Assembly: GCF_007680845.1 (NCBI RefSeq)
Contig: NZ_VEIY01000001.1
Span: 442,227 to 506,226 of the forward strand
Length of the DNA: 64,000 nucleotides
Origin: Curtobacterium pusillum
GTDB taxonomy: Bacteria; Actinomycetota; Actinomycetes; Actinomycetales; Microbacteriaceae
Direction of reading: 5' to 3'
Positions 7,963 through 16,095 of this stretch are shown here, piece after piece (the stretch's first letter is position 1; each line of letters opens with the position of its first letter). Under the pieces are notes generated by a model. The model was not told the origin of the DNA and ran no database searches. It worked only from the letters and a program-made list of their open reading frames with translations. The position numbers and the translations under genes were made by a program.

Positions 7963-8361
7963 CGCCTCGAACCCGATGAGCCACGTCACGCCGAACGCGT
8001 CCCGCACGATGCCGTCCCAGTCGCCCCACGGGCGCTCCTGCAGCTGGTCGACCACGATGCCGTCGGTCGCGAGGTCGTCGAACCACCCTCGCAGGACGTC
8101 GGGTGTCGAGGCCCCGAGCAGCGAGAACAGCACGCCGGTCGCGGCGAACGGGGTCTCGCCCGTGGCGGCGTCGGCGGCGAAGAGCTCGACCTCGCCGTGG
8201 AGCTGCCCGTGTGCGACGGCGTCCGAGGGGCCGTCGGTCCGTGAGAAGTCCGCGTACGTCGCGATCCGGACCTCGCCGCCGAACACGCTGCGCCAGCGCT
8301 CGAGGGCTTGGCGGGCGGTGCCGTCGAACTGGAAGTAGGGCGAAGGCCCGTGCACGCTCAT
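7948..8361 (-). CDS. VOC-family protein, PhnB-like
   Basis: 137 residues. SPYFQFDGTARQALERWRSVFGG and the C-terminal RDAFGVTWLIGF are the hallmarks of the PhnB/3-demethylubiquinone-methyltransferase-like branch of the VOC superfamily, whose biochemical role is usually unassigned. GELFAA-type strands in the middle fit the fold. TAGGGT (minus strand, 8368-8373) is 6 bases before the ATG, so the transcript is probably leaderless. The 3' end is duplicated downstream (7901-7962). Confidence 0.87.
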   Translation of the reverse strand: MSVHGPSPYFQFDGTARQALERWRSVFGGEVRIATYADFSRTDGPSDAVAHGQLHGEVELFAADAATGETPFAATGVLFSLLGASTPDVLRGWFDDLATDGIVVDQLQERPWGDWDGIVRDAFGVTWLIGFEAAALA

Positions 8362-8377
8362 GCCCGGACCCTACCGC

Positions 8378-8971
8378 TCAGACGGCGGACGCGAGCGTGT
8401 CGAACGTGCGGCGCAGCAGCGTCGGGGCGTCCTCGTCGGTGACGGACCACCGGTCGATCGCGACGTCGAAGCAGCCGAGCGCCGCCTGCACGAGCACGGC
8501 GGCCCGGAGCTCTGGCTGGTCCGACCCGCGCAGCCGGTCGACGACGAGCGGTGTCAGGACGTCCGCCCACGCCAGGTGCTTCTCGAGGTTCCGGGCGCGG
8601 AGCGACGGCGTGGACGTCATCACCCGGACGGAGCGACGGCCGTACTCGGGGTCCTCGTCGGCGCGGACCATCATGCCGGCGAACGCCTCGCGCAGGGACT
8701 CCCACACGGGCTCGTCGGCCGGGCGTTCCCGGAGTGCGTCGGCGAGGACGCCCCGGTGCCGCCGGGGGTCGCCGATCACGGTGTCCTCCTTCGCGGGGAA
8801 GTAGCGGTGGAAGCTCCGTGCGGAGATGCCGACCTCGGCCGCGATCTGCTCGACGGTCACCGCGTCGAACCCGTCCCGGTCGAAGCGCGCCACGGCCACC
8901 GCGGCGATCCGCGCGCGGACGGCTTCCCGCGTGATGTCACGCAGCCCGGTCCGCACGCTCGTCTCGCTCAC
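8378..8971 (-). CDS. TetR-family transcriptional regulator
   Basis: 197 residues from a GTG start. The helix-turn-helix reads FDRDGFDAVTVEQIAAEVG then ISARSFHRYFPAKEDTV. The C-terminal part resembles the MftR-like/TetR_C group (WADVLTPLVVDRLRG). It is divergent from the aldo/keto reductase at 9081, with a perfect dyad between them. TAGGAT (minus strand, 8978-8983) lies 6 bases before the GTG, supporting both the GTG start and leaderless transcription. Confidence 0.88.
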   Translation of the reverse strand: MSETSVRTGLRDITREAVRARIAAVAVARFDRDGFDAVTVEQIAAEVGISARSFHRYFPAKEDTVIGDPRRHRGVLADALRERPADEPVWESLREAFAGMMVRADEDPEYGRRSVRVMTSTPSLRARNLEKHLAWADVLTPLVVDRLRGSDQPELRAAVLVQAALGCFDVAIDRWSVTDEDAPTLLRRTFDTLASAV

Positions 8972-8977
8972 CCCCGG

Positions 8978-9039
8978 ATCCTACCGCAGTCGTCGGCCAG
9001 TGCCCGACTTGTCAGACTCTGACAGATCAGGCGTACAGT
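8978..9039. promoter_or_regulatory. Divergent promoter with perfect dyad TGTCAGA-C-TCTGACA
   Basis: A 15-base perfect palindrome at 9010-9024 overlaps TTGTCA (9009-9014), a likely -35 for the aldo/keto reductase gene, with TACAGT (9034-9039) as -10 after 19 bases. TAGGAT on the minus strand (8978-8983) serves the TetR gene. Binding by the adjacent TetR is inference. Confidence 0.7.
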
Positions 9040-9080
9040 GACATCCGCAGCACAGCCACCACTCGACGAAAGGACGGCTC

Positions 9081-10028
9081 ATGCAGCAGCGCACACTCGG
9101 GACACAGGGGCTCACGGTCGGCTCCATCGGCTACGGCGCGATGGGCACCGTGTTCGCCTACGGACCGGCCGACGAGACCGAGTCCACCGCGGCGATCCGC
9201 CGCGCCCACGACCTCGGTGTCACGCACTTCGACACCGCCGAGATGTACGGGTGGGGTGCGGGGGAGCGGCTCCTCGGCAGGGCCCTCGCTCCGATCCGCG
9301 ACCAGGTGACCATCGCGACGAAGTTCGGCTTCACCACCGACGACTGGGCGCCGGACTCCCGCCCGGAGCACATCCGCGAGGTCGTCGACCAGAGCCTGGT
9401 GAACCTCGGGACTGACTCGATCGACCTGCTCTACCAGCACGTGCACGACCCGGCCGTCCCGATCGAGGACGTCGTCGGCGTCATGGCCGAGTACGTCCAG
9501 GCCGGGAAGGTCAAGTACCTCGGCCTGTCCAACACCGACGGCGAACAGCTCCGCCGCGCACACGCCGTGCACCCGATCTCGGCGTTCCAGACCGAGTACT
9601 CGGTGTTCGCCCGCGAGTCCGAGGAGCTCTTCCCCCTCGTCGATGAGCTCGGCATCGGTCTCGTCGCGTACTCGCCGCTCGCGCGCGGGTTCCTCAGTGG
9701 CGCGGTCCGGCCCCGATCCTCGTACCCGGAGGACGACATCCGGCACATGCTCGAGTGGTGGGCGGCGGAGCACTACGACCAGAACGTCGCGGTGACCCGG
9801 GAGCTGTCGGCGATCGCGGACGCCCACGGGATCTCGCTCTCGCAGCTGTCGCTCGCGTGGATCCTCGCGCAGCGCGACGACCTCGTCCCGATCCCCGGGT
9901 CGAAGAACCCCGACCGCGTCGCGGAGAACGTCGCCGCCGCCGACGTCGTCCTCACCGCCGACGACCTGGCCCGCATCGACGCGCTCTCGCACGACGTGCG
10001 CGGCAAGCGGACCGCCAGCCGCGCCTGA
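9081..10028 (+). CDS. Aldo/keto reductase
   Basis: 315 residues, normal for NADPH-dependent aldo/keto reductases, which reduce carbonyls in the cytoplasm. The catalytic tetrad is complete: Asp51 and Tyr56 in FDTAEMYGWG, Lys81 in ATKFGF, His120 in YQHVHDP. The C-terminal cofactor loop reads IPGSKNPDRVAENV. YSPLARGFLSG at about 195 is typical of the AKR11/13-like groups. GAAAGGA gives a ribosome-binding site before the ATG. It is divergent from a TetR gene, which probably controls it. The physiological substrate is unknown. Confidence 0.93.
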   Translation: MQQRTLGTQGLTVGSIGYGAMGTVFAYGPADETESTAAIRRAHDLGVTHFDTAEMYGWGAGERLLGRALAPIRDQVTIATKFGFTTDDWAPDSRPEHIREVVDQSLVNLGTDSIDLLYQHVHDPAVPIEDVVGVMAEYVQAGKVKYLGLSNTDGEQLRRAHAVHPISAFQTEYSVFARESEELFPLVDELGIGLVAYSPLARGFLSGAVRPRSSYPEDDIRHMLEWWAAEHYDQNVAVTRELSAIADAHGISLSQLSLAWILAQRDDLVPIPGSKNPDRVAENVAAADVVLTADDLARIDALSHDVRGKRTASRA

Positions 10029-10041
10029 CCGGCCCCGCCGG

Positions 10042-10614
10042 TCAGCCGAAGAGCGCGAGCGCGCGGTCGACGACCTCCTCCGGCCGGCCGTCGCCGTGCA
10101 GCGCCCACCAGGTGAGCGCAGCGCTCGCCGCCGCGGCCAGCGCGTGCGCCCGCACCGTCGTGGTGAGGTCGTCGACCGTGCCGCCGTCCCGTTCCGCGAC
10201 GAAGCGCTCGATGACCCCGGTGAGCGCTGCGGACGCGGCTTCGCCTCCGCGCTCGAGCGACGGGTTCGCCCGGATGACCCGGAGGCGGTGCCGGGTGACC
10301 TCGACGGTGTCCTCGGGGAAGGACGCGCCGACGCGGTAGGCGGCACGCAACGCCACCCAGGAGGACTCGGACTCCGGACGGACCCGCAACGCCTCGGTGA
10401 ACCGCGTGGCGAACTCGTCGAGGCCGCCCCACACGAGCGCGGCCTTGCTCGGGAACAGTCGGAACAACGACCGTCGGCTGATCCCGGCCGCGGCCGCGAC
10501 GTCGTCCATCGACACGTCGTCGAACCCCTGCTCGTCGAAGAGTCGGAGGGCGACCAGCGACACCGCGTCGGGGTCGATCGTCCGGGGGCGTCCGGTCGGG
10601 CGATCGGTGCTCAT
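10042..10614 (-). CDS. TetR-family transcriptional regulator
   Basis: 190 residues from the ATG at 10614, which has GAAAGG five bases upstream; an in-frame ATG at 10656 would add 14 untypical residues and lacks a good site. The helix-turn-helix is LFDEQGFDDVSMDDVAAAAG then ISRRSLFRLFPSKAALV. RVIRANPSLE at about 95 is common in mycofactocin-type TetR proteins. It is divergent from the SDR at 10683, with two related half-dyads between them, so local repression of that gene is likely. Confidence 0.86.
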   Translation of the reverse strand: MSTDRPTGRPRTIDPDAVSLVALRLFDEQGFDDVSMDDVAAAAGISRRSLFRLFPSKAALVWGGLDEFATRFTEALRVRPESESSWVALRAAYRVGASFPEDTVEVTRHRLRVIRANPSLERGGEAASAALTGVIERFVAERDGGTVDDLTTTVRAHALAAAASAALTWWALHGDGRPEEVVDRALALFG

Positions 10615-10626
10615 GGCAGCCTTTCG

Positions 10627-10672
10627 GCACTGAGTGCTACAACAGGGATGGCGCATCCAGCGCCTCTCAGTG
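10627..10672. promoter_or_regulatory. Inverted CACTGAG sites between TetR and SDR
   Basis: GCACTGAGTGC (10627-10637) is a near-perfect dyad. CTCAGTG (10666-10672), the reverse complement of CACTGAG, recurs about 31 bases on and overlaps the SDR ribosome-binding region. These are candidate operators of the adjacent TetR. Confidence 0.5.
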
Positions 10673-10682
10673 AGGAGACGAC

Positions 10683-11450
10683 ATGACCGACACCACCGCC
10701 GGACGGTTCACCGGCAGGACCATCATCGTCACCGGGGCGGGTTCCGGCATCGGACGCGCCACGGCGACGCGCATCGCGAACGAAGGCGGCCGGGTCATCG
10801 CGACCGACGTGGTCCCCGAACGGCTCGACGCCCTCCGGGCCGAACTCGTCGACGGCGCAGGGCTGGCCGTCGAGACCGTGGTCGGCGACGTCGCCGCCAC
10901 GGAGACGATCGACGCGCTGATCGCCGCGGCCGGCGGTCGGATCGACGGCCTCGCCAACGTCGCCGGGATCATGGACGCCTTCCTCCCGCCGAGCGAGGTC
11001 GACGACGCCACCTGGGACCGGGTGTTCAGCGTCAACGTCACCGGTCCGATGCGCCTCACCCGCGCGGTCCTGCCGATCATGATCGCCGCCGGACGTGGCG
11101 CCGTCGTGAACGTCGCGTCCGAGGCGGCCCTCCGTGCATCGGCGGCCGGGGCGGCCTACACAGCGTCGAAGCACGCGATCGCCGGGTTCACGAAGAGCGT
11201 CGCGTTCTTCCACGGGCCGCAGGGCGTCCGCGCGAACGCCGTCGCGCCGGGTGCCGTCGCGACGAACATCGAGGCGCCGATGCGGAGTGCGTACGCGGCG
11301 TCGCGTGTCGGGCCGATCATGCAGGTCGCGATCCCGCCGGTCGCGCAGCCCGAGCAGCTCGCCGCCGCCATCACGTGGTTGCTCAGCGACGACTCGGCGA
11401 ACGTCAACGGCGCGGTGCTGCCGAGCGACGGCGGGTGGTCGGTCGTCTGA
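10683..11450 (+). CDS. Classical short-chain dehydrogenase/reductase
   Basis: 255 residues. The cofactor motif TGAGSGIG is at about residues 17-24, and the catalytic triad is visible as NVASEAA (Ser near 145) and YTASK (Tyr and Lys near 159 and 163). DVVPERLDAL after the second strand (Asp at its end) suggests NAD(H). GAGGAG (10672-10677) is five bases before the ATG. It is divergent from a TetR gene. The specific alcohol or ketone substrate is unknown. Confidence 0.92.
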   Translation: MTDTTAGRFTGRTIIVTGAGSGIGRATATRIANEGGRVIATDVVPERLDALRAELVDGAGLAVETVVGDVAATETIDALIAAAGGRIDGLANVAGIMDAFLPPSEVDDATWDRVFSVNVTGPMRLTRAVLPIMIAAGRGAVVNVASEAALRASAAGAAYTASKHAIAGFTKSVAFFHGPQGVRANAVAPGAVATNIEAPMRSAYAASRVGPIMQVAIPPVAQPEQLAAAITWLLSDDSANVNGAVLPSDGGWSVV

Positions 11451-11482
11451 GCGCAGTGCTGCGGGAGAAAAGTACCGATCCT

Positions 11483-11496
11483 GGTAGTTTCCTACC
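11483..11496. terminator. Weak hairpin between convergent SDR and TetR genes
   Basis: GGTAG-TTTC-CTACC forms a 5-base stem with a tetraloop, flanked by two CCGATCC copies. It is the only hairpin seen between these convergent genes. Confidence 0.4.
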
Positions 11497-11515
11497 GATC
11501 CGAGCGGCGCCGCGG

Positions 11516-12088
11516 TCAGCCCCGGAGCACCGCCGCGACCGCCGCGACGACGACCGCCCGCCGCCGCGCGGCCCCGACCTCGTCGGTCAACCGCGCGTAC
11601 TCCGGGGTCGCCCCGCTCCACAGGGCCGCGGTGTGGATGACGACGCCGAGGAGCTCGGACGCCGTGAACGTCGTCGTCACCCGCCCGGCGTCCTGGGCCG
11701 CTTCGATCGCGCGGAGCTTGCCGGCGTTGCTCCGCACCACGGCGTCGATCGGCCGGTCCGAGTCCCCGCGCTCGAGTCGGTACCAGGTCGCCAGGCGCTG
11801 CACCCACGGCCGGTGCGCGTAGGAGTCGTGGAGGCGTCCGGCGTACTCGGCGAGGTCGTCGGCATCGATCGTCACCTCGTCGAGGGTCTCGGCGACCATG
11901 GCGTCGAAGACCGCGTCGAACAGGCCGTCCTTGCTGCCGAAGTAGTGGTAGATCTGCGCCTTGTTGCTCGCGGCAGCGGCGGCGATCCGGTCCACGCGGG
12001 CGCCGGCGATGCCGACCGCGGCGAACTCGTCACGTGCGGCGAGCAGGAGGCGGGCGCGGGTGGCGTCGGCGTCGCGGGGCATCGGCAT
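11516..12088 (-). CDS. TetR-family transcriptional regulator
   Basis: 190 residues. The DNA-binding domain reads LLLAARDEFAAVGIAGARVD, then RIAAAAASNKAQIYHYFGSK. It closely resembles the TetR at 54794 over the whole length (RLHD, RLERG, AALWSGATPEY against AAFWSDASPEF), so the two are paralogues. It is divergent from an SDR gene. TAGAGT (minus strand, 12095-12100) lies 6 bases before the ATG, giving a leaderless start. Confidence 0.88.
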   Translation of the reverse strand: MPMPRDADATRARLLLAARDEFAAVGIAGARVDRIAAAAASNKAQIYHYFGSKDGLFDAVFDAMVAETLDEVTIDADDLAEYAGRLHDSYAHRPWVQRLATWYRLERGDSDRPIDAVVRSNAGKLRAIEAAQDAGRVTTTFTASELLGVVIHTAALWSGATPEYARLTDEVGAARRRAVVVAAVAAVLRG

Positions 12089-12094
12089 GGACGA

Positions 12095-12165
12095 ACTCTA
12101 TCAACTGGATGGTTGACAACGGGGCGAGCGGGGTGTTCGATGACGAATGTCAACCAACCAGTCAG
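12095..12165. promoter_or_regulatory. TetR/SDR divergent promoter with inverted GTCAACCAWCCAGT sites
   Basis: A 17-base element, GTCAACCAWCCAGTYRR, occurs on the minus strand at 12101-12117 and on the plus strand at 12149-12165. The first overlaps a perfect -35 TTGACA (12113-12118); TTCGAT (12136-12141) fits as -10 after 17 bases for the SDR gene. TAGAGT (12095-12100, minus) is the TetR -10. Binding by the TetR is inference. Confidence 0.75.
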
Positions 12166-12176
12166 TTAGGAACATC

Positions 12177-13103
12177 ATGTCCATCTTCCTCGTCACCGGC
12201 GCCTCGCGTGGTCTCGGTCGCTCCATCGTCACCGCCGCGCTCGCCGCCGGGCACCAGGTCGTCGCCGGGGTCCGCGACGTCCATGCCCTCGACGACCTCG
12301 TCCTCGCGGCCGGAGCCGGCCCGTCCCCGGCCGGAGCCGACCCGTCCCCGGCCGGAACCGACCCGGCCACGTCCCCGGCTGGGACCCTGGTCCCCGTCGC
12401 CCTCGACGTCACCGACCCCGAGGCCGCGCGCGCAGCCGTCCGCACCGCCGTCGACCGCTTCGGCCGCCTCGACGTCCTCGTCAACAACGCCGGCTACGCG
12501 AACCTCGCCAGCATCGAGGATGTCGACCCCGACGACTTCCGCGCCCAGGTGGAGACGAACCTCTTCGGCGTCGTGACCCTCAGCCGCGAGGCCGTGCACG
12601 TCATGCGCGAACAGGGCTCCGGGCACATCGTGCAGGTGTCCTCGGTCGGTGGCCGCATGGCGACACCGGGCCTCGGCGCGTACCAGACCGCGAAGTGGGC
12701 GGTGGGTGGCTTCTCCTCCGTCCTCGCGAAGGAGGTCGCTCCGCTCGGCGTCCGCGTCACCGTCCTCGAGCCGGGCGGGATGCGGACGGACTGGGCGGGC
12801 TCGTCGATGCGGGTCGCTCCGGTCCGCCCGGAGTACGAGTCGACCGTCGGGGTCTCCGCGCGCATGCACGAGGGGACGAGCGTCGGCGCGAGCGACCCCG
12901 ACCTCGTCGCCGGTCTGGTCCTCGGGGTCGTCGCGATGGACGAGCCGCCGCTGCGCCTGCTCGTCGGCCCGGATGCCTTCGAGCACGGGACCGCTGCGGG
13001 CCGCACGCTCCTCGCCGAGGACGAGCGGCACGAAGCGCTCAGCCGGTCGACCCAGGCCGCCGACGCGACGCCGGAGCAGCTGGACCCGCTGGCACACGCC
13101 TGA
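12177..13103 (+). CDS. Short-chain dehydrogenase/reductase
   Basis: 308 residues from the ATG at 12177, which has TTAGGAA upstream; the in-frame ATG at 12147 lies inside the operator region. The cofactor motif is TGASRGLG, the NAG motif is NNAGYAN, and the active site is VSSVGG then YQTAKWA. The overall pattern (VTLSREAVHVMREQGSGHIVQ-like) matches the common SDR group annotated as oxidoreductases. The loop near residues 43-65 holds an in-frame tandem repeat (PSPAGADPSPAGTDP), probably from recent local duplication. It is controlled from the promoter shared with the divergent TetR gene. Confidence 0.9.
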   Translation: MSIFLVTGASRGLGRSIVTAALAAGHQVVAGVRDVHALDDLVLAAGAGPSPAGADPSPAGTDPATSPAGTLVPVALDVTDPEAARAAVRTAVDRFGRLDVLVNNAGYANLASIEDVDPDDFRAQVETNLFGVVTLSREAVHVMREQGSGHIVQVSSVGGRMATPGLGAYQTAKWAVGGFSSVLAKEVAPLGVRVTVLEPGGMRTDWAGSSMRVAPVRPEYESTVGVSARMHEGTSVGASDPDLVAGLVLGVVAMDEPPLRLLVGPDAFEHGTAAGRTLLAEDERHEALSRSTQAADATPEQLDPLAHA

Positions 13104-13144
13104 GGACGTGGCCGGCGAGCCGACGCGCGTGCACGCCACCAGAT

Positions 13145-13192
13145 GGCGGACGGGAGGCGCGGTGCGGGCGCGCACCGCGCCTCCTGTCCGCC
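13145..13192. repeat. Intergenic palindrome, copy 3
   Basis: Near-perfect 22-base arms around GGGCGC, CGGG variant with one mismatch in the right arm (CTCCTGTCC). It sits between the convergent SDR and TetR genes. Confidence 0.85.
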
Positions 13193-13245
13193 GTCTGCAA
13201 ACGACGGGTGCTGCGGGGTCGCGACGCGGTGGCGGAGCCTGGCCC

Positions 13246-13842
13246 TCAGGCGCTCGCCAGCGCGCCGATCTCGCCGACCACGGCACGCAGCCGGGCGGCG
13301 AGCTCGTCGGTGGTGTGCACGGTCCCGCGGTGTGCGACCTCGGTGAGCGCCGACATGACGAGCGCGAGGGCCGTCCTCGCGGTCTGCTCGTCGGTGCGCG
13401 CGCCCACGGTGGCGAGGAGGGACTGCCGGGACTCGGCCATCCACTGCATCACCATCGGGGTCATCTCCGGGCGGAGCACGAGCAGCTCCTTCATCCGGCG
13501 GCGGTCCTGGGACAGCGGCACGCTCGACGCCACGAGCCGGCAGAGGTCGTCGACGAGCGATCCGTCGGCGGCGGCGAACCAAGCGGCGGCGGCCTCCGGG
13601 ACGTCGACCGTGTCGAGCCCGAGCGCGGCGTGTGCCTTCGAGGTGAAGTAGTTGAAGAACGTCCGGGCGGAGACGTCTGCGTCGGCGCAGATCTGCTCGA
13701 CGGTGACCCCGTCGAGGCCGTGCGCCGAGACCAGGGTCAGCGCGGCGTCGTGCAGTGCCTGACGGGTCTGCTGCTTCTTCCGCTCGCGCAACGTGCACGG
13801 CTCCGTCGCCGTCGTCGTCGTGCTCGTCGGGGTGCTGGTCAC
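13246..13842 (-). CDS. TetR-family regulator linked to the DHA2 exporter
   Basis: 198 residues from a GTG at 13842 with AGGAG about six bases upstream. After a Thr/Ser-rich tail (TSTPTSTTTTATEP) the helix-turn-helix is LVSAHGLDGVTVEQICADAD then VSARTFFNYFTSKAHAA. It follows the MFS exporter gene on the same strand after 68 bases, so the two probably form one transcript and the regulator may control the exporter. The inducer is unknown. Confidence 0.88.
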   Translation of the reverse strand: MTSTPTSTTTTATEPCTLRERKKQQTRQALHDAALTLVSAHGLDGVTVEQICADADVSARTFFNYFTSKAHAALGLDTVDVPEAAAAWFAAADGSLVDDLCRLVASSVPLSQDRRRMKELLVLRPEMTPMVMQWMAESRQSLLATVGARTDEQTARTALALVMSALTEVAHRGTVHTTDELAARLRAVVGEIGALASA

Positions 13843-13910
13843 GTTCGCTCCTGGGGGTGGAGTGGGGCGCCCGTCCACGAAGGGGGACAGCGGACGGACG
13901 CCCCGGTCGG

Positions 13911-15986
13911 TCACCGACGCTGGGTCGGAGTGGATCCGGTCATCGGACCGGTGAAGGAACCCGCTTCGGCGGCGGCCAGGCCGGCGGACACCTCGAGCTC
14001 GGCCTCGGCCTCGGATGCCGAGGATCCGGCCGCGTCGGCCCGCTCCTGCAGGGCGGAGCGCTGGCGCAGCGGCGGCACCCGGAAGAACCAGGTGAGCACG
14101 AACGCGAGCAGGATCACGCCGAGACCGACCCAGTAGATCGTCACGGACGAGGCGTTGAAGCCCGCCATGAACGGCCGGGTGAGCCGGCTGTCGGCACCGG
14201 TCAGGAACGAGGTGTCGTTCGTGCTGATCGAGCTGTCGCCCGAGCCGCTGCCGTCCTCGACCTGCTTCGCGACGGCCGGGGTGAGCTCGTCGACCCAGTA
14301 GGACCGCTGCGACGCGTCCGACCAGTCGACGACGAGTGCACCGTCCTGGACGGATGCGTGCGCCTTCTCGGCCGCGGCGGCGAGGGCCTGCTGCTGGACG
14401 GCAGCCGGCGCACCGTTCGTCGCCTGCTGCACCTGGGCGGTGACGTCGTCGAGCGAGGACTGCACGTTCTGCTCGAGAGGTGTGACGATCGGCGCCCAGA
14501 TGGTTGCCATCGCGCCACGGTTGGCGGCGGCCGAGGCGACCGTCGGGTTCGTCGCGGCGTCGAGCGCGTCCCGCAGGTCGGCCCGGTTCGCGGTCGCGTG
14601 CAGGATGTTCGCCGGCATCACCGAGAACAGGATCGAGAGGAGGACGGCGGTGCCGAGCGTGCCGCCGATCTGCCGGAAGAACGTGGCCGACGACGTGGCG
14701 ACGCCCATGTCCCTGGCCTCGACGGACCCCTGCGACGCGAGGGTCAGCGACTGCATGACCGAGCCGAGGCCCAGGCCGATGAGGAACATGCCGATCATGA
14801 GGAACCAGAGCGGCTTGTCGATGCTCATGAAGGTCAGCACCACGTAGCCGACCGAGACCAGGCCCGTGCCGATGACCGGGAAGATCCGGTAGCGGCCGAC
14901 CCGGGCGACGATCTGGCCGGACGTGATCGACGCGATCATGAGGCCGCCCACGAGGGGGAGCGTCGCGAACCCGGACTCGGTCGGGGTCAGGCCGACCACG
15001 ATCTGCAGGTAGAGCGGGATGGTCAGCATGGCGCCGAACATGGCGAAGCCGACGAGGAAGCCGATGACGGTCGCCATCGAGAACGTGCCGGAGCGGAACA
15101 CCTTGAGCGGGATGATCGCCGCGTCGCCCATCTTCGACTCGATGAGCAGCAGGGCGACCAGGCCGACGACGCCGATCACGTAGCAGGCGATCGCGGCCGC
15201 GGAGCCCCAGCCCCACGTGCGGCCCTGTTCGGCCACGAGGAGGAGCGGTACGAGCGTGACGATGACGGAGGTCGCGCCCCACCAGTCGACCTTCGGCTTG
15301 ACCGCGTCGGCGCCGTGCACCTTCGGCAGGTGCAGGAAGACCAGCACCATGACGAGCGCGGCGATGCCGATCGGGACGTTGATGAGCAGGACCCAGCGCC
15401 ACCCGGTGATCCACAGGATCTCGGAGGAACCGGCGAGCAGGCCGCCGATGAGCGGGCCGATGACGCTCGAGATGCCGAACACGGCGAGGAAGTACCCCTG
15501 GTACTTCGCCCGTTCGCGCGGGGCGAGGATGTCGCCCATGATCGCGAGCGGGAGCGACATGAGCGCACCGGCGCCGATGCCCTGCACGGCGCGGAAGCCG
15601 GCGAGCATGAGCATCGAGGTCGACATCGACGAGAGCACGGCGCCGACGATGAACACGACGATGCCGAAGATGTAGAGCGGCCGGCGGCCGAAGATGTCGG
15701 AGAGCTTGCCGTAGATCGGCGTCGCGATCGTCGAGGTGATGAGGTACGCCGTCGTCACCCACGCCTGCTGGTCGAGGCCGTGCAGGTCGTCACCGATCGT
15801 CCGGATCGCCGTGCCGAACACCGTCTGTCCGAGGGACGACAGGAACATGCCCGCCATCAGCCCGTAGATCACGAGGAGGATCTGGCGGTGGGTCATCAGC
15901 GGCTGCTGGCCGGTCGCGCCCGGGGTCGCTGGGACCCCTGCTGCGCGTCGGCCGTGCTGCACCGGGACGGGTGCGGTGGCGGTCAT
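13911..15986 (-). CDS. DHA2-family (14-TMS) MFS drug exporter
   Basis: 691 residues. The N-terminal half shows the DHA2 motifs: TAYLITSTIATPIYGKLSD then FGRRPLY (motif A), GIGAGALMSLPLAIMGDI, and ISSVIGPLIGG (antiporter motif C). About fourteen hydrophobic segments are visible. A long extracytoplasmic segment of about 130 residues (about 440-590, rich in Ala, Gln and Asp) separates the last two; this loop is longer than usual. The family exports drugs or dyes using the proton gradient. AAGGAG is placed well before the ATG. A TetR gene follows and a MarR gene is divergent. Confidence 0.92.
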   Translation of the reverse strand: MTATAPVPVQHGRRAAGVPATPGATGQQPLMTHRQILLVIYGLMAGMFLSSLGQTVFGTAIRTIGDDLHGLDQQAWVTTAYLITSTIATPIYGKLSDIFGRRPLYIFGIVVFIVGAVLSSMSTSMLMLAGFRAVQGIGAGALMSLPLAIMGDILAPRERAKYQGYFLAVFGISSVIGPLIGGLLAGSSEILWITGWRWVLLINVPIGIAALVMVLVFLHLPKVHGADAVKPKVDWWGATSVIVTLVPLLLVAEQGRTWGWGSAAAIACYVIGVVGLVALLLIESKMGDAAIIPLKVFRSGTFSMATVIGFLVGFAMFGAMLTIPLYLQIVVGLTPTESGFATLPLVGGLMIASITSGQIVARVGRYRIFPVIGTGLVSVGYVVLTFMSIDKPLWFLMIGMFLIGLGLGSVMQSLTLASQGSVEARDMGVATSSATFFRQIGGTLGTAVLLSILFSVMPANILHATANRADLRDALDAATNPTVASAAANRGAMATIWAPIVTPLEQNVQSSLDDVTAQVQQATNGAPAAVQQQALAAAAEKAHASVQDGALVVDWSDASQRSYWVDELTPAVAKQVEDGSGSGDSSISTNDTSFLTGADSRLTRPFMAGFNASSVTIYWVGLGVILLAFVLTWFFRVPPLRQRSALQERADAAGSSASEAEAELEVSAGLAAAEAGSFTGPMTGSTPTQRR

Positions 15987-16024
15987 CGAGCTCCTTGGTT
16001 CGTGCTGTGTTTCCTGCTGTGAAA

Positions 16025-16088
16025 GTTTGCAGACCGCGCAACGCTACATCAGATGCTTCCAGCAAGCAACTAAATCGGCCAGTACGCT
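16025..16088. promoter_or_regulatory. Exporter/MarR divergent promoter with CCAGCRAGCAACTRA box
   Basis: GTTTGC (16025-16030) faces GCGCAAC (about 16036-16042). GCTTCCAGCAAGC (16055-16067) is an imperfect dyad, and CCAGCAAGCAACTAA (16059-16073) recurs with two transitions at 29376-29390. TACGCT (16083-16088) lies 7 bases before the MarR GTG and fits a leaderless -10. Confidence 0.55.
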
Positions 16089-16095
16089 GACGAAC

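Noticed and set aside
12300..12385. CRISPR-like repeat
   Set aside because: The repeats are in-frame coding tandem units with no unique spacers.
12162..13286. Minus-strand frame opposite the SDR
   Set aside because: Shadow; the SDR has all its motifs and a promoter.
13755..16022. A 755-codon plus-strand frame opposite the MFS exporter
   Set aside because: Shadow of the exporter gene, rich in Asp/Arg/Glu/His repeats.
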